Origin: UBA5069 sp963773745
Lineage (GTDB): Bacteria; Chloroflexota; Anaerolineae; Caldilineales; Caldilineaceae
NCBI GenBank assembly: GCA_963773745.1
Contig: CAVZCL010000001.1
Span: forward strand, 620,001-684,000
Direction of reading: 5' to 3'
DNA length: 64,000 nucleotides
The notes under the pieces: model-generated
The model's database searches: none
The model's input: the letters and a program-made list of their open reading frames with translations, nothing else
Told to the model about the DNA's origin: nothing
Shown: positions 37,459-47,095 of the stretch, piece after piece
Position numbering within the stretch: the first letter of the stretch is position 1
How the letters are laid out: each line of letters begins with the position of its first letter
Made by a program: the position numbers and the translations under genes

Positions 37459-38301
37459 CTATTTGGGCCGGCGCGCCTGGATTGTGGCGTTCGCAAAGCG
37501 GTCAGTCAGCTTCGCCGTCACCTCGGCCCCGAGCGCCGCTTCCAGCTCGTCATCGCCGGCGCGCGCCTGCAACGCGGCGTGGCCGTGTGGCTCTATCGAG
37601 ATATCTTCGAAGCCTGCCTCCAGCAGCACGTCTTTCATCTCGTCAATCGTGAGCGCGCCTGCAATACAGCCGGCCCACGAAAGCGCAGCGCGCACCTGCG
37701 CTTCCGTCACGGGGAGATCGGCGAGCGTGCCATTAACCACAATGTCCGACAGGGCGAGGCGGCCACCCGGGCGCAGGATGCGCAGCGCTTCGCGCATGGC
37801 CGCCGGCTTGTCGGGCGACAGGTTGATGACACAGTTGGAGATGATCACATCCACCGCCTGGTCCTCGAGCGGAATCTGTTCGATGAAACCCTTGCGGAAC
37901 TCGACATTCTTGATGTTGTGGCGCTCGGCATTGCGGCGCGCAAGGTCCAGCATCTCGTCCGTCATGTCCACACCGTAGACGAAACCGGATTCGCCCACAC
38001 GGCGCGCCGCCAGGAAGCAGTCGATGCCGCCGCCTGAGCCCATGTCGAGCACAACTTCGCCCGGCTGAAGCGCCGCTATCGCAGCAGGGTTGCCACAGCC
38101 ATAGGCCACGGCTGCGCTCTCTCCAGGCACAATCGATAGATCGTCGGCCGTGTAGAGCTCAGTTGCGCGTGTGTTGCTGTCGCCGCAACAACCGCTGTCG
38201 CAGCAGGAGGATTCGCTGCGCACGCGATCGGCATAGTGCTCGCTCACTTCGTCGCGAATGTCGGTTGGGGCCGTTGCCAGTTCAATCGGTTCAATTGTCA
38301 T
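37459..38301 (-). CDS. arsM: Arsenite S-adenosylmethionine methyltransferase
   Basis: 280 residues, with GGAG six bases before the ATG. SAM site VLDMGSGGGIDCFLAAR near residue 84. Cys ligands for As(III): SNCVINLSPDK near residue 155 and SWAGCIAGAL near residue 207. An N-terminal Cys pair region (SSCCDSGCCGDS) gives extra thiols. It methylates arsenite to volatile or less retained forms. It lies 40 bases downstream of arsR on the same strand and is probably controlled by it. Confidence 0.95.
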   Translation of the reverse strand: MTIEPIELATAPTDIRDEVSEHYADRVRSESSCCDSGCCGDSNTRATELYTADDLSIVPGESAAVAYGCGNPAAIAALQPGEVVLDMGSGGGIDCFLAARRVGESGFVYGVDMTDEMLDLARRNAERHNIKNVEFRKGFIEQIPLEDQAVDVIISNCVINLSPDKPAAMREALRILRPGGRLALSDIVVNGTLADLPVTEAQVRAALSWAGCIAGALTIDEMKDVLLEAGFEDISIEPHGHAALQARAGDDELEAALGAEVTAKLTDRFANATIQARRPK

Positions 38302-38341
38302 ATTGTTCTCCTTGTGTATGGTTGACTGACGTCAAGTTGTC

Positions 38342-38710
38342 TCATCGTGGGGCGGAGGCTGCGATCCAGCCGTCCAGCAGCGCACGCAGTGGCTCGACAC
38401 GCTCGCGCCGCACCTGATAGTAGGCCCATAGCCCGCGCTGTTCGGCGCTTACCAGCCCTGCCTCGCGCAACACTCGCAAGTGGTGCGAGATTGTGGGCTG
38501 CGAGAGTTCGAAGCATGCCTCTACCTCGCAGACACAGAACTGCCCGTTGTTCCTGCTGAGCAGTTCCAGAATCTGCAGGCGCACAGGGTGACCGATTGCC
38601 TTGAAGGCCGCCGCCAGCGCGAGCGCCTCGTCATTGCCAATGCGCAAGCAGTCGACAGGTGCCTGGCATGCGGTGGTTTCCAACGTCTGCTCTGTGGGAT
38701 CATTCATCAT
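38342..38710 (-). CDS. arsR: ArsR/SmtB metalloregulator
   Basis: 122 residues. Winged helix HPVRLQILELLSRNNGQFCVCEVEACFELSQPTISHHLRVLREAGLV. The CVCE motif in the third helix is the classic As(III)/Sb(III) site. Additional Cys residues near the N-terminus (TACQAPVDCL) could complete the site. It represses its own operon and releases DNA on binding arsenite. Two start ATGs (38710 and 38707) follow the -10 box so closely that the transcript would have almost no leader. Confidence 0.95.
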   Translation of the reverse strand: MMNDPTEQTLETTACQAPVDCLRIGNDEALALAAAFKAIGHPVRLQILELLSRNNGQFCVCEVEACFELSQPTISHHLRVLREAGLVSAEQRGLWAYYQVRRERVEPLRALLDGWIAASAPR

Positions 38711-38716
38711 GCGGCC

Positions 38717-38770
38717 ATTATCGCACCTAGATTGACATTTGTCAATTTACATTGATGATTATCAATGTAA
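38717..38770 (-). promoter_or_regulatory. arsR-arsM promoter with ArsR operator
   Basis: Reading the minus strand: -35 TTGACA (38740-38745), 17-base spacer, -10 GATAAT (38717-38722). The -35 box lies in the palindrome ATTGACATTTGTCAAT (38731-38746). A second palindrome, TTACATTGAT-GATT-ATCAATGTAA, adjoins it at 38747-38770. Such AT-rich dyads over the -35 are typical ArsR/SmtB operators, so autorepression is expected. The -10 box is six bases from the first ATG, implying leaderless translation of arsR. Confidence 0.85.
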
Positions 38771-38783
38771 TGGCCGACGCATG

Positions 38784-38819
38784 AACAAGCCCCGCCGGCT
38801 GCAGCCGGCGGGGCTTGTT
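38784..38819. terminator. Perfect hairpin downstream of the SH3 lipoprotein gene
   Basis: AACAAGCCCCGCCGGC and its complement surround TGCA, with T-rich flank on the plus side and A-rich start. It separates the lipoprotein gene (stop at 38937, minus strand) from the ars promoter and probably blocks read-through into it. Confidence 0.75.
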
Positions 38820-38936
38820 TTACAGTGGATTGCGGAACGATTTGCGTTTCCTGTTTGCCAAGCACCGCATGGGCCGCCCAGGCATCACCGCATCACCTGC
38901 AGCGGCGCTACGCGTGGTCACACAGCGGGTGGCTGG

Positions 38937-40053
38937 CTACGCCTGGTCGAAGACCATCCACACCTCACCCTGGCCATCGGGCACGGCGAAGTTAAAGGTC
39001 TGGCTGTCGCGGCTCGCCGTTGCCGTCCAGCACCCAGATCGAGTAGTTGCCGGCCACGCTGCCGCCCAACTTGTCGAGGCCCACCTTGTACTCATAGTTG
39101 TACTTGCCATTGGGCCCCTGCCGCTGCTCGACCGAGGGATCATACGAACGCACGCTGTCGGAGATGCCGACGTTGTTGCCGTCCTTGAGGACGACCACAA
39201 AGTAGCTGCCCTGCGGTTGTCCGCCATCAATCCCGCTGTGAATAAAGCCAAGCGTGAGCTTGAGTTCGCCATTGGGCGAGAAGGAGGGGCCGCCACGCAG
39301 CTTGAATTTGCAGCCATCGCCGCCGATACCGGCGCAAGGGTCATCTGCGGGCGGTGCGGCAGGCGCCGGCTCGGCGGGTGCGGGTGCAGCCTCAACAGGG
39401 GCGGGTGCGGGTGCGGCCTCAACCGGGGCGGGCGCTGGTGCGGCGGCCACCGGCGCGGCGGTGGGCTGTGCGGCGATGTTCTCGTTTACGGTCACGCTCT
39501 CGGCGTTGGTCACTGTGGCCAGTTCGCCAAAGACCCAAACCGGCTCGCCGTTGACGCAGCAAACCTGCCACCAGTCACCCGCCTGGTTTTTGGCAATGAT
39601 GTCGAACTCCTGCCCCGAGTTGGCCGTGCCCCCAATGCCGAAGTTGACGCTCGGCCCCTGGCGCACGTTGATGCCATCCTGCTGCACCACGAGCCTCGGT
39701 TTGGGGGCAGGGGTGGGCGATGGCGCAGGTTCGGCGGCAGGGGCAGTGGTGACGGGAACCGTGTTCGTGACACCTGCAGCTGCCGTGACGCCGTCCACCG
39801 CTTGCGCCGCAGCCAGAGCAGGCGCGGCGGCCACGTCGCTGTTGCCGCCCACAGCCTGGTCAAACGCAATTGTGGGGGTGGCGGCTGGCGCCTGGCCCGG
39901 GGGCGTGGCTGTAAAGGTGGGCACGACGGCGCGTGCCTCGCTCTCAACAGGGGCGGGTGCGGCATCATCGCCGCCACCAAAGAGCATGCTGCAGCCGCTG
40001 ACAGAAAGGGCTGCAATGAGAAGGAGAGCAAAGAGAATGGTTCGTGATTTCAT
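38937..40053 (-). CDS. Lipoprotein with bacterial SH3 domain (one frame change)
   Basis: About 371 residues. ATG at 40053; signal peptide SRTILFALLLIAALSVSGC with the lipid-anchored Cys in SGC. A long Ala/Pro/Thr-rich linker leads to an SH3b domain (INVRQGPSVNFGIGGTANSGQEFDII ... WWQVCCVNGEPVWVF, near residues 125-180). Pro-Ala-Val-Glu repeats follow, then a beta-rich C-terminal domain (GGPSFSPNGELKLTLGF ... GNYSIWVLDGNGEP). A frame change near 39003 must be bridged to reach the natural end QTFNFAVPDGQGEVWMVFDQA. It is probably a wall- or surface-binding protein. Confidence 0.82.
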
Positions 40054-40096
40054 GGCTAACTCGCTTGTGTCGTAATCCTGGACAGTAAACTGCCTC

Positions 40097-40132
40097 AACG
40101 CAAAGGTGCCAAGACAGCAAAGAGCGCAAAGG
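40097..40132. repeat. Single arm of family B
   Basis: AACGCAAAGGTGCCAAGACA followed by GCAAAGAGCGCAAAGG matches one family B arm, but no mirrored arm is found before xseA. It is probably a decayed or half copy in the 190-base spacer. Confidence 0.6.
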
Positions 40133-40246
40133 AAGAGCTGCAACAAGGGAAAAAGGAATGACGTTTGTGTGCAGGCATTCACACACCAATCGTTTGTTCG
40201 TGAGCGCGGCCGCAGCCGCGCTTGCGTCTGGCCGAGCAGCGGGCGC

Positions 40247-41684
40247 TTACGACTCCTTGCGGGCGTCATAGGCGCCGCCGGCCGAACGAATGCGCAGACG
40301 CTCGCCCACGTGCGCCATTTCGGGCGCAATGACAACCTGCCCTTGCTCACCCTGGACAATGCTGTAGCCGCGCTCGAGCACGCGCTGCGGGTTGAGCGCA
40401 TGCAGCCGCAAATTGGCTGTGCGCGTCTCTGCCGCGCAGCGCCGCAAGCTCTGTGTGGCCAGCAAGCCCCAGGCGGCGCGTGCGCTCGTCCACCTGCTGA
40501 CGGTTGAGGCGCAGAATACGCTCGGGGTTCAGTCGCTGCAGACGCAATTGGCGCTGTGCGAAGTGGGCGCGGCTGTTTTCCAGCAGCGCCTCAACATCCT
40601 GCGCAAGGCTGCTGCGCAGGGCGTGCAGCTGCGCGCGCAAGTCGGCGCTGTCGGGCACGCAGGCTGCCGCCGCCGCAGAGGGCGTTGGCGCGCGCAGATC
40701 GGCCACAAAATCCACAATCGTGAAGTCAGTCTCGTGGCCCACGCCGGTGACAATCGGGCAGCGGCTGTTGAAGATGGCGTGCGCCACCTGCTCATCGTTG
40801 AAGCACCAGAGGTCCTCAATGCTGCCGCCGCCGCGCGCCACAATGATTACATCAATCGCGGCCAACATCTCGCTGTAGCGATTGGCATTGGCCAGCGCCG
40901 CCACCACCTGTGCGGGCGCCTCGCTCCCCTGCACCAGTGCGGGGAAGAGCAATACCTCGACCATAGGCCAGCGGCCGTAAAGGATGCGGAGAATGTCGCG
41001 CAGGGCCGCAGTGGCCGTGCTTGTGACAATGGCAATGCGCTGCGGCCGCTCGGGAATGGGGCGCTTGCGCGCAGCGTCAAAGTAACCGGCGGCGGCCAGT
41101 CGCTCCTTGAGCGCCTCATAGGCCGCATAGAGCTGGCCGCGCCCCACGGGCTGCAGCTCATTGACGTACATCTGGTACTGGCCACGCTCGGGGTAGATGC
41201 TCACCGAACCGTGGGCGTGCACAAGGTCGCCTTCCTGCGGCAGCCAGCGTTGGGCGACGGCGCTCGCGCGCCACATCACCGCACTAATCGTGCCGCCGGC
41301 ATCCTTGAGGCTGAAGTAGATGTGGCCCGACGCGGCGCGCTTCCAGTTGCTCACCTCGCCCACCACCCACAGGTCGCGCAGCAGTTCATCGCGCTCAAAG
41401 AGCGCCAGAATGTGGGTGCTGAGCGCCGAAATGGTAAGCGGCGCGTTGCGCTGGCCCGGCACAGGCGCGGCGTTTGGCAGCGTCGCGGCGCCTCGTGTGG
41501 AGGGCGCGCCAACCGCTATCGTCACTGAGACCTTGCTGCTGCGCGCTGCGCGTTTCGCCGGCTGCGCGGGGACGGGCAACGTGATTACAACAGGCGTGCT
41601 CTTCTCCTGGACAGGCGCTTCCACGTCCAGCTGAGAAAAGAGCGAATCCATCTGCGGTTGGGGTTCCTTGCGACTGCGAGCCAT
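40247..41684 (-). CDS. xseA: Exodeoxyribonuclease VII large subunit (one frame change)
   Basis: About 480 residues, frame change near 40445. An extra ~80-residue N-terminal extension rich in Pro/Ala/Thr precedes the OB-fold domain (LTISALSTHI ... WVVGEVSNWKRAASGHIYFSLKD). The catalytic part has RIAIVTSTATAALRDIL, RWPMVEVLLFPALVQG, VARGGGSIEDLWCFNDE and VGHETDFTIVDFVADLRAPTPSAAA. The coiled-coil region and end (NPQRVLERGYSIVQ) follow. It degrades single-stranded DNA as a complex with XseB. No xseB is adjacent, which is unusual. Confidence 0.93.
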
Positions 41685-41756
41685 AGAATCACCTTGGCGC
41701 CTGTAGGGCGGCGCTGCCGTGCCATTGTAGCACAGCGCATGAAAGCGGCTCGAAAG

Positions 41757-41793
41757 AGAGCGGGAGCGGGGGAAATTTCCCCGCTCCCGCTCT
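41757..41793. terminator. Perfect hairpin between FAS1 and xseA genes
   Basis: AGAGCGGGAGCGGGG and its complement surround a short AT-rich centre (AAATT). It lies 50 bases after the stop of the DUF4397-FAS1 gene and 73 bases before the xseA start. Confidence 0.7.
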
Positions 41794-41842
41794 GCGATAG
41801 CGTTCTGTAGTCCAGAGTGCCGAGGACTCTGTTACGGCGTGG

Positions 41843-43760
41843 TTAAGGCGTGGGCGGCAGCAGAACGGAATCAATCACGTGGATGACGCCATTCGAGGCG
41901 AGCACATTGGGCGTGCTGATCAGCACGTCATTCACCAGCCAGCGCTGCTGCGCATCCTGTGTGAAGGTGAGTTGCTGCCCCTGCACCGTGGTGGCAGTGA
42001 GGCCGGGCGTCAACTGCGACGATACGATACGCCCGGGCACCACGTGGTAGAGCAGAATGTCGGTAAGCGCACCGCTCGGGTCGGCCAGGAGTGCGTCAAG
42101 CGTCGCCTGCGGAATCTTGGCGAAGGCGGCGTCGGTGGGTGCGAAGACCGTGAAGGGTCCCGGCCCCCTAAGCGTGTCAACCAGGTTGGCAGCGGTCAGC
42201 GCAGTGGCCAGTGTTTTGAACTGGCCGGCTTCCACCGCCGTGTCGATGATGTCGCGCCGCGACCTGCTTGAAGATGATCGGCAGCCGGATGACTGCGCCA
42301 AGGGTCAACCCCTGTACCACGGCACCCGGGGGCAGGTTGGTGATGTCACCCACGGCGTAGAGGTAGGCAATCTGCCCGTCCACAACGCTGAAGGGCGGGA
42401 TGTCGAAGAGCCCTGTGGCGCAACTGCTGCCCGGTGCAGCCACAAAGGTGTCGTACGTGCCGGCGGGCAGGTTGAGGATGGCCGACTCCTTGTAGAGCAA
42501 GCCCGCAACCACTGGTGTCGTTGAACCCACGACGCAGACGTCAACCGCCGTGGCGGGGATGGTGGCCGCAATCGGGGCGAAGTGCGTCAGGCGCAGGCGT
42601 GCCTGGCCGCTCGGCGGAGGCGTCAGGTTGTCATCTTCAAGTTGGAACAGCTCAAGCGGCTGCGTCCCGTTGCCAATCGCGGCGAGCGTGAAGTCCACAA
42701 AGCCTGTGATGTTGGCCGTACCCGTAATGGCGGGCGATGCGGCGCCTGTGGGCGTAATCGCCACGGGGTATGTGCCCGGTGCAACATCAATGTAGGGCGT
42801 CAGCGTGCCGAAGACGAAGTCGGTCAGCACGGTGGAGCCACTCAGTGCAACGCTTACCGAGGTGCCGGCAGGCGTGTTGGCAAAGGGGGCAAAGTGGCCC
42901 ACGGCAATGCGCGCCGTCAAGCCGTCCACCGAAAGCTGCAGGGGAATGCCGCTATCGCCGTTTGTGTCGGCAACATTTGCGGCCAGTGAAACGCTCTCAC
43001 CGATGGCGAAAATGTCCGCCACCTGGCCCACGCGCAGGGCGAAGGGCGGCACGTCAAGCGCAACCGCGGCGCAATCCGTGCCCGCAACGGTGATTATCAG
43101 GTCATAGAGGCCTGCCGGCAGCGGCAGATAGCCAGTGCTTGCCTTGTACGGAATGCCTGTCAGCCCTGTTACAGGGGCGCCGGCATCCGTGCAGATGTCC
43201 ACCTCGGTGTCATCCAGCTCCGACGCGAAAGGGGCCAGGTGGGTAATGCGCACCTTACCCGTGTCCGTCAAGGGTGTGCTGTCATTGACGAGTGCATAGA
43301 GCTCAAGCGGCCAGTTGTTGGCCCCGCCGATTGCTGCAAGCGTGTAGTCCACGCCGCTCTCAACCGTCGCAGTCGTTACCAAAGCAGGCGTAACTTCGCC
43401 CGTGGGCACGATCGAAATCGTGTAGGTGCCTGCAGGCAGGGGAATACCGGCCTCTTTCTCACCGAAAACGAAGTCCGTGATGACGTCGCTGCCGTTTACC
43501 TGGACGCTTACAGATGTGCTGGGGACTGTGTCTGTGAAGGGTGCGAAGTGAGCCACAGTCAACGTGGCATTATTGGGTGCAGCGGGCGCAGCTGGTTCGC
43601 TCTGCGCGCCTACGGCGGAAAAGAGCAGCGTGCTCGCCACAACGGCAAGCAGCGATGCAAGCAGCAACATGACGACTGTCTGCCTGGTAATGGCGCGAGG
43701 CCTGTCTGCACGCGCCGCAACAGCTGTCCGCGCTCCAACATCGGTCAATTGAGGCTTCAT
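41843..43760 (-). CDS. Secreted DUF4397 (four copies) plus fasciclin-domain protein (one frame change)
   Basis: About 639 residues from the ATG at 43760, which has GGAGA upstream. Signal segment TVVMLLLASLLAVVASTLLF then GAQSEP. Four DUF4397 units follow, each opening with a variant of V-x-H-[FL]-A-P-[FI] (VAHFAPF, ITHLAPF, VGHFAPF, LTHFAPI) and ending with LPAGTY/LYDL and PLELY. After a frame change near 42260 comes a C-terminal FAS1 domain (DIIDTAVEAGQFKTLATAL, FTVFAPTDAAFAKIP, LLYHVVPGRIVSSQL, ASNGVIHVIDSVLLP). Both domain types are extracellular adhesion or matrix modules, so a surface adhesin is likely. The frame change could instead mark two genes. Confidence 0.85.
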
Positions 43761-43773
43761 ACACGTCTCCTTA

Positions 43774-43900
43774 GCGAAAGTAGGGGGAGGCATTGCAGCC
43801 ATTTGGCTGCGGGCAGCATAGCAGGCGGGGATGGATGCGAAAGTAGGGATACTCCCATTCTGTCCGTACTGTATCCATACTGTATCCATACTGTATCCAT
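43774..43900 (-). promoter_or_regulatory. Tandem 11-base repeats and paired 12-mers upstream of the adhesin gene
   Basis: Three perfect 11-base direct repeats, ACTGTATCCAT, at 43868-43900, spaced one helical turn apart. GCGAAAGTAGGG occurs at 43774-43785 and again at 43837-43848. All lie within 140 bases upstream of the DUF4397-FAS1 start. Helically phased repeats are typical of binding sites for cooperative regulators such as response regulators. No gene is seen in 43761-44126. Confidence 0.6.
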
Positions 43901-44126
43901 CTTTTGTACAAGGTATGCCGCCATTCTTCGGGCGCGCGGCCACCACGCGAGGCCCAAGCGCTGCGTTTCTGGAGTGTGTGGAGGGCCTCATGGCACTCAC
44001 TTTGTGGACGCCGAAACGCGCCCGCCCCGAACAAGGGGCAGGAGGCTCTCCGCTACGCATTGCCAACGATTGGCAGGCAGGATGGATGCGTGCAGCGTTG
44101 CGATTTTAGCTGAGGAGTGGAGGCAA

Positions 44127-45588
44127 TCAGGGGGCGACAAACTTGAGCGCAAGCACACGCCGGCCAACGCATGCACCCTGCGCCAGCCCATTCTCGATTG
44201 CGGAGCGGTAGTGGATGCCACCATAGAGGCGCGAGATGGCAGCCTCGTCGGCAGCGGCGTAAAAGGAGGGGAAGGTGCGCGGCGCGATGCCGCGGTCTAC
44301 GTGGGTGATGTCGGTGAAACGCCAGGGATCGCCAAAGGCATCCGTGAGAATTTCAGCGGCGGCGCGCGATGCCACCGAATGGCCCGACGTGTACTCGGGG
44401 AAGTTGGGCGTGCGCACGGGGTCAGTGACTTCGGGCTCGTTCCAGTTGGGGTCAATGAATTTCTGAATATAAGTGATGGGGCGCACTACGTTGTACTCGT
44501 ACTTGGCCTGCCAGCATTCAATGAAGGCATCGTTGAGCGCAATTCCCAGCCGCGCGTAGAGAAGCGCGGCCTCGGCCAGCGAAAGCTCACCCTGCTCCAG
44601 CAACTGCGTCGCGACGGAAAGCGAGTGACCCGGCGGTGTGGCCGTCGCGCCCGCATCGTCGGACCAGTAGAGTGCGATCTCTTCCTGCTCGTCGGTCAAC
44701 TTGCGCACGCTGTCATAGACCTCGCGCGCCTCGGCGTAGAATTGCGAGCCGGGGTCCGTTGAGTAAACGGGGGGTGGCGGTGCTGCGCAGGAAGCGTCAC
44801 CAACGGGCGTCATGGGGCGATTCTGCCCCCATGCAGGCTGCATGGGGGGCGCATAGTCAGGCGGCGTCGGCTCCCAGAGCCCCTCGCCCATGGGTTGCAG
44901 GTAATCGCCGACGACATTGCGTGTGTACCCTTCGTGGCCGCCGTCGCTCTTGGACCACTCGAAGACCGCATTTGCCACGGCGCGGCCGTAGGCGCGTGAT
45001 GCGTCGCGGACGTCCTCGGGCAGCTGTGCGACAAGCTCAGCGTCCAACTCTTCTTCCAACTCGTTGATAAGCCGCAAAGGGGTATCTGTAATGGTGGGGT
45101 AGAGGTCGCGCGCAATCTCGGCCAGGGCGGCGTTGGCCACCGCGGGCCAATCCAGCTGCGCGCCTGCGGGCGGCAGCGGCATGACGGGCATGGCGCTCAA
45201 CTGGCCGCTCAGCGACTGATAGCCGGGCATTCCCGCCACCAGCGCCTCATAGAGGGTGATGCCGGCGTAGCCAAAGGCGCGCGCGGCCACAGGCGGTGAA
45301 AAACCGGGCGACCTGCGAGCAAGCTGCACGTAGAGCTTAAACCACTCGGTAGCCACGTAGGCGGGATATGCGTCCGCCGGCAACGCGCTTGCTGCTGGCA
45401 GGCGCGGGCGTAGCCGCCTCAGCAAAGGGCGCGGCTTCTGCCGCACGCGTGGCGGCGTAGGCAGGCGGGTTGAGCGTGCTCAGCGGCACAAGCGCGCTGC
45501 CCGCGGGCGCGGGGCCGCAGCCGGCAAGCACGGCGCCGATCAGCAGGCAAAGCAGGAATCGGTTGAGCAGAGGTGGTCGAGCGTTCAC
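44127..45588 (-). CDS. Vanadium haloperoxidase/PAP2-like secreted lipoprotein (one frame change)
   Basis: About 487 residues. The N-terminus, in a different frame until about 45410, has RFLLCLLIGAVLAGC, a lipobox. The core belongs to the vanadium haloperoxidase/PAP2 superfamily: YEYNVVRPITYI, the signature FPEYTSGHSVASRAAAEIL with the first catalytic His, and SRLYGGIHYRSAIENG with Arg and second His. Bacterial relatives include haloperoxidases and phosphatases of unknown substrate. Start GTG at 45588 chosen because the signal peptide begins there; an ATG at 45627 is an alternative. Confidence 0.85.
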
Positions 45589-45689
45589 GCCCCCATAATA
45601 GCGCAAAGGCGGCGGAATCGCGCACATGGGCAAATTCGAGCGCGCATCCACGACCTGCGTAGCGGCGGTGCCATGGTCTTGCGAATCCC

Positions 45690-46967
45690 CTACACGGCGG
45701 CCAACGCCTGCTCAAGATCGGCAATCAGGTCGTCGTAGTGCTCAACGCCAATCGAGAGGCGCACCATCTTCTCGGTTACGCCCACCTCCATGCGCTCCTC
45801 GGGGTCCACGTCCGAGTGGGTCATGGTTGCGGGGTGCTCCACCAGCGACTCCGTGCCGCCAAGGCTGACGGCCATGTGGAAGAGCTTGAGCGCGTTGAGG
45901 AAACGAAAGGCCTCGGCTTCGCCTCCCACCACATCGAAGGAGATCATGCCGCCCGCACCCAGGCACTGGCGGTCAAAGAGCGCCTTCTCAGGCGAGCCCT
46001 TTGGCAGGTGGCCGAGATAATCGACGCGCTCCACCTTGGGCTGCTTTACAAGCCAGTCGGCCACACGGCGCGCGTTCTTCATCTGCGCCGTCATGCGCAT
46101 CTTGAGGGTCTCCAGGCTGCGCAGGAGCTGCCAGCCGGTCATTGGGTCGGCCATGGTGCCGAGGATGGTGCGCGTGGCCTTGAGCGGGGTGATGTGTTCG
46201 CGCTTGCCCAGGCAAACGCCGGCGATCAGGTCGCTGTGGCCGCCGATGTACTTGGTGGCCGAATAGATGACAAGGTCGGCGCCGTGCTTGAGGGGGTGCT
46301 GGAAGAGCGGCCCCAGGAAGGTGTTGTCAACGGCTACGAGAATCTGGCGCGATTTGCTGTGCGTCGCGGCCAATGCGGCAATCGCCTCGATGTCTACCAG
46401 CGCGTTGGTGGGATTCGCGGGTGTCTCCAGATAGATGAGCGCAACGCGCAGCCCAATTTCCCGGTCGTCCAGCAGTGCGGCAAAGGCCGAAGCGTCTGGC
46501 TGAGCGGGCACGCCAATGGTGCGGATGCCGTACTGCGGCAGCACGTGCTTGAGCAGATAGTCAGTGCCGCCATAGACGGGCTCGCTGAAGAGAATCACAT
46601 CACCCGGGCGCGCCACATGCAGCAGCGTGGTGCTGATGGCTGCCATGCCGCTGGCGAAGACCGCAGCCTCCTCTGCGCCATCCCAAAGGGTGAGCCGCTC
46701 CTCGAGTATCTGGAGGTCGGGGTTGTTGAGGCGGCTGTAGATGAGGCCGATCTCCTCACCCGGGTTGCTCTTGCGCAGCCCATAGGCAAGTTCAAAGAAA
46801 GCCTTGCCTTCCTCGGCGCTGGCAAAGACAAAGGTGCTGGTAAGAAAGAGCGGGCACTTGATGGAGCCTTCCGAAAGCTCGGGCTTGTAGCCGTAGGACA
46901 TCATGAGGCTTTCGGGGCGCAGCTTGCGGCCACCGATGGTGCGCTGGTGCGAGTCGTGGTGGGTCAT
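45690..46967 (-). CDS. Cystathionine gamma-synthase / methionine gamma-lyase family PLP enzyme
   Basis: 425 residues from the ATG at 46967 (MTHHDSHQRTIGGRKLRPES). Cys/Met metabolism fold: IYSRLNNPDLQILEERLTLWDGAEEAAVFASGMAAIS, VYGGTDYLL, the Asp motif ILVAVDNTFLGPL and the PLP Lys in VIYSATKYIGGHSD near residue 224. The C-terminus VSLGGTESLVEHPATMTHS is conserved. It acts in transsulfuration or sulfur amino acid breakdown; the reaction cannot be fixed from sequence. The open frame upstream reads spacer. Confidence 0.9.
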   Translation of the reverse strand: MTHHDSHQRTIGGRKLRPESLMMSYGYKPELSEGSIKCPLFLTSTFVFASAEEGKAFFELAYGLRKSNPGEEIGLIYSRLNNPDLQILEERLTLWDGAEEAAVFASGMAAISTTLLHVARPGDVILFSEPVYGGTDYLLKHVLPQYGIRTIGVPAQPDASAFAALLDDREIGLRVALIYLETPANPTNALVDIEAIAALAATHSKSRQILVAVDNTFLGPLFQHPLKHGADLVIYSATKYIGGHSDLIAGVCLGKREHITPLKATRTILGTMADPMTGWQLLRSLETLKMRMTAQMKNARRVADWLVKQPKVERVDYLGHLPKGSPEKALFDRQCLGAGGMISFDVVGGEAEAFRFLNALKLFHMAVSLGGTESLVEHPATMTHSDVDPEERMEVGVTEKMVRLSIGVEHYDDLIADLEQALAAV

Positions 46968-47095
46968 GGGGCGCGATCTCCTCGTTGAGATGGGCGGCTG
47001 GGCAAGAATTGAGGATTGACCTTTGTTGATTGTTGGGCGGGTGCCGTTTGATTGCTCGTTCTCTGGAACGCGAAGGAACGGGTTACAATGGCGGG

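Noticed and set aside
43868..43900. 11-base tandem repeats as a possible replication origin or iteron array
   Set aside because: Only three units, no AT-rich unwinding region, no dnaA or rep gene nearby; a regulatory site is more likely.
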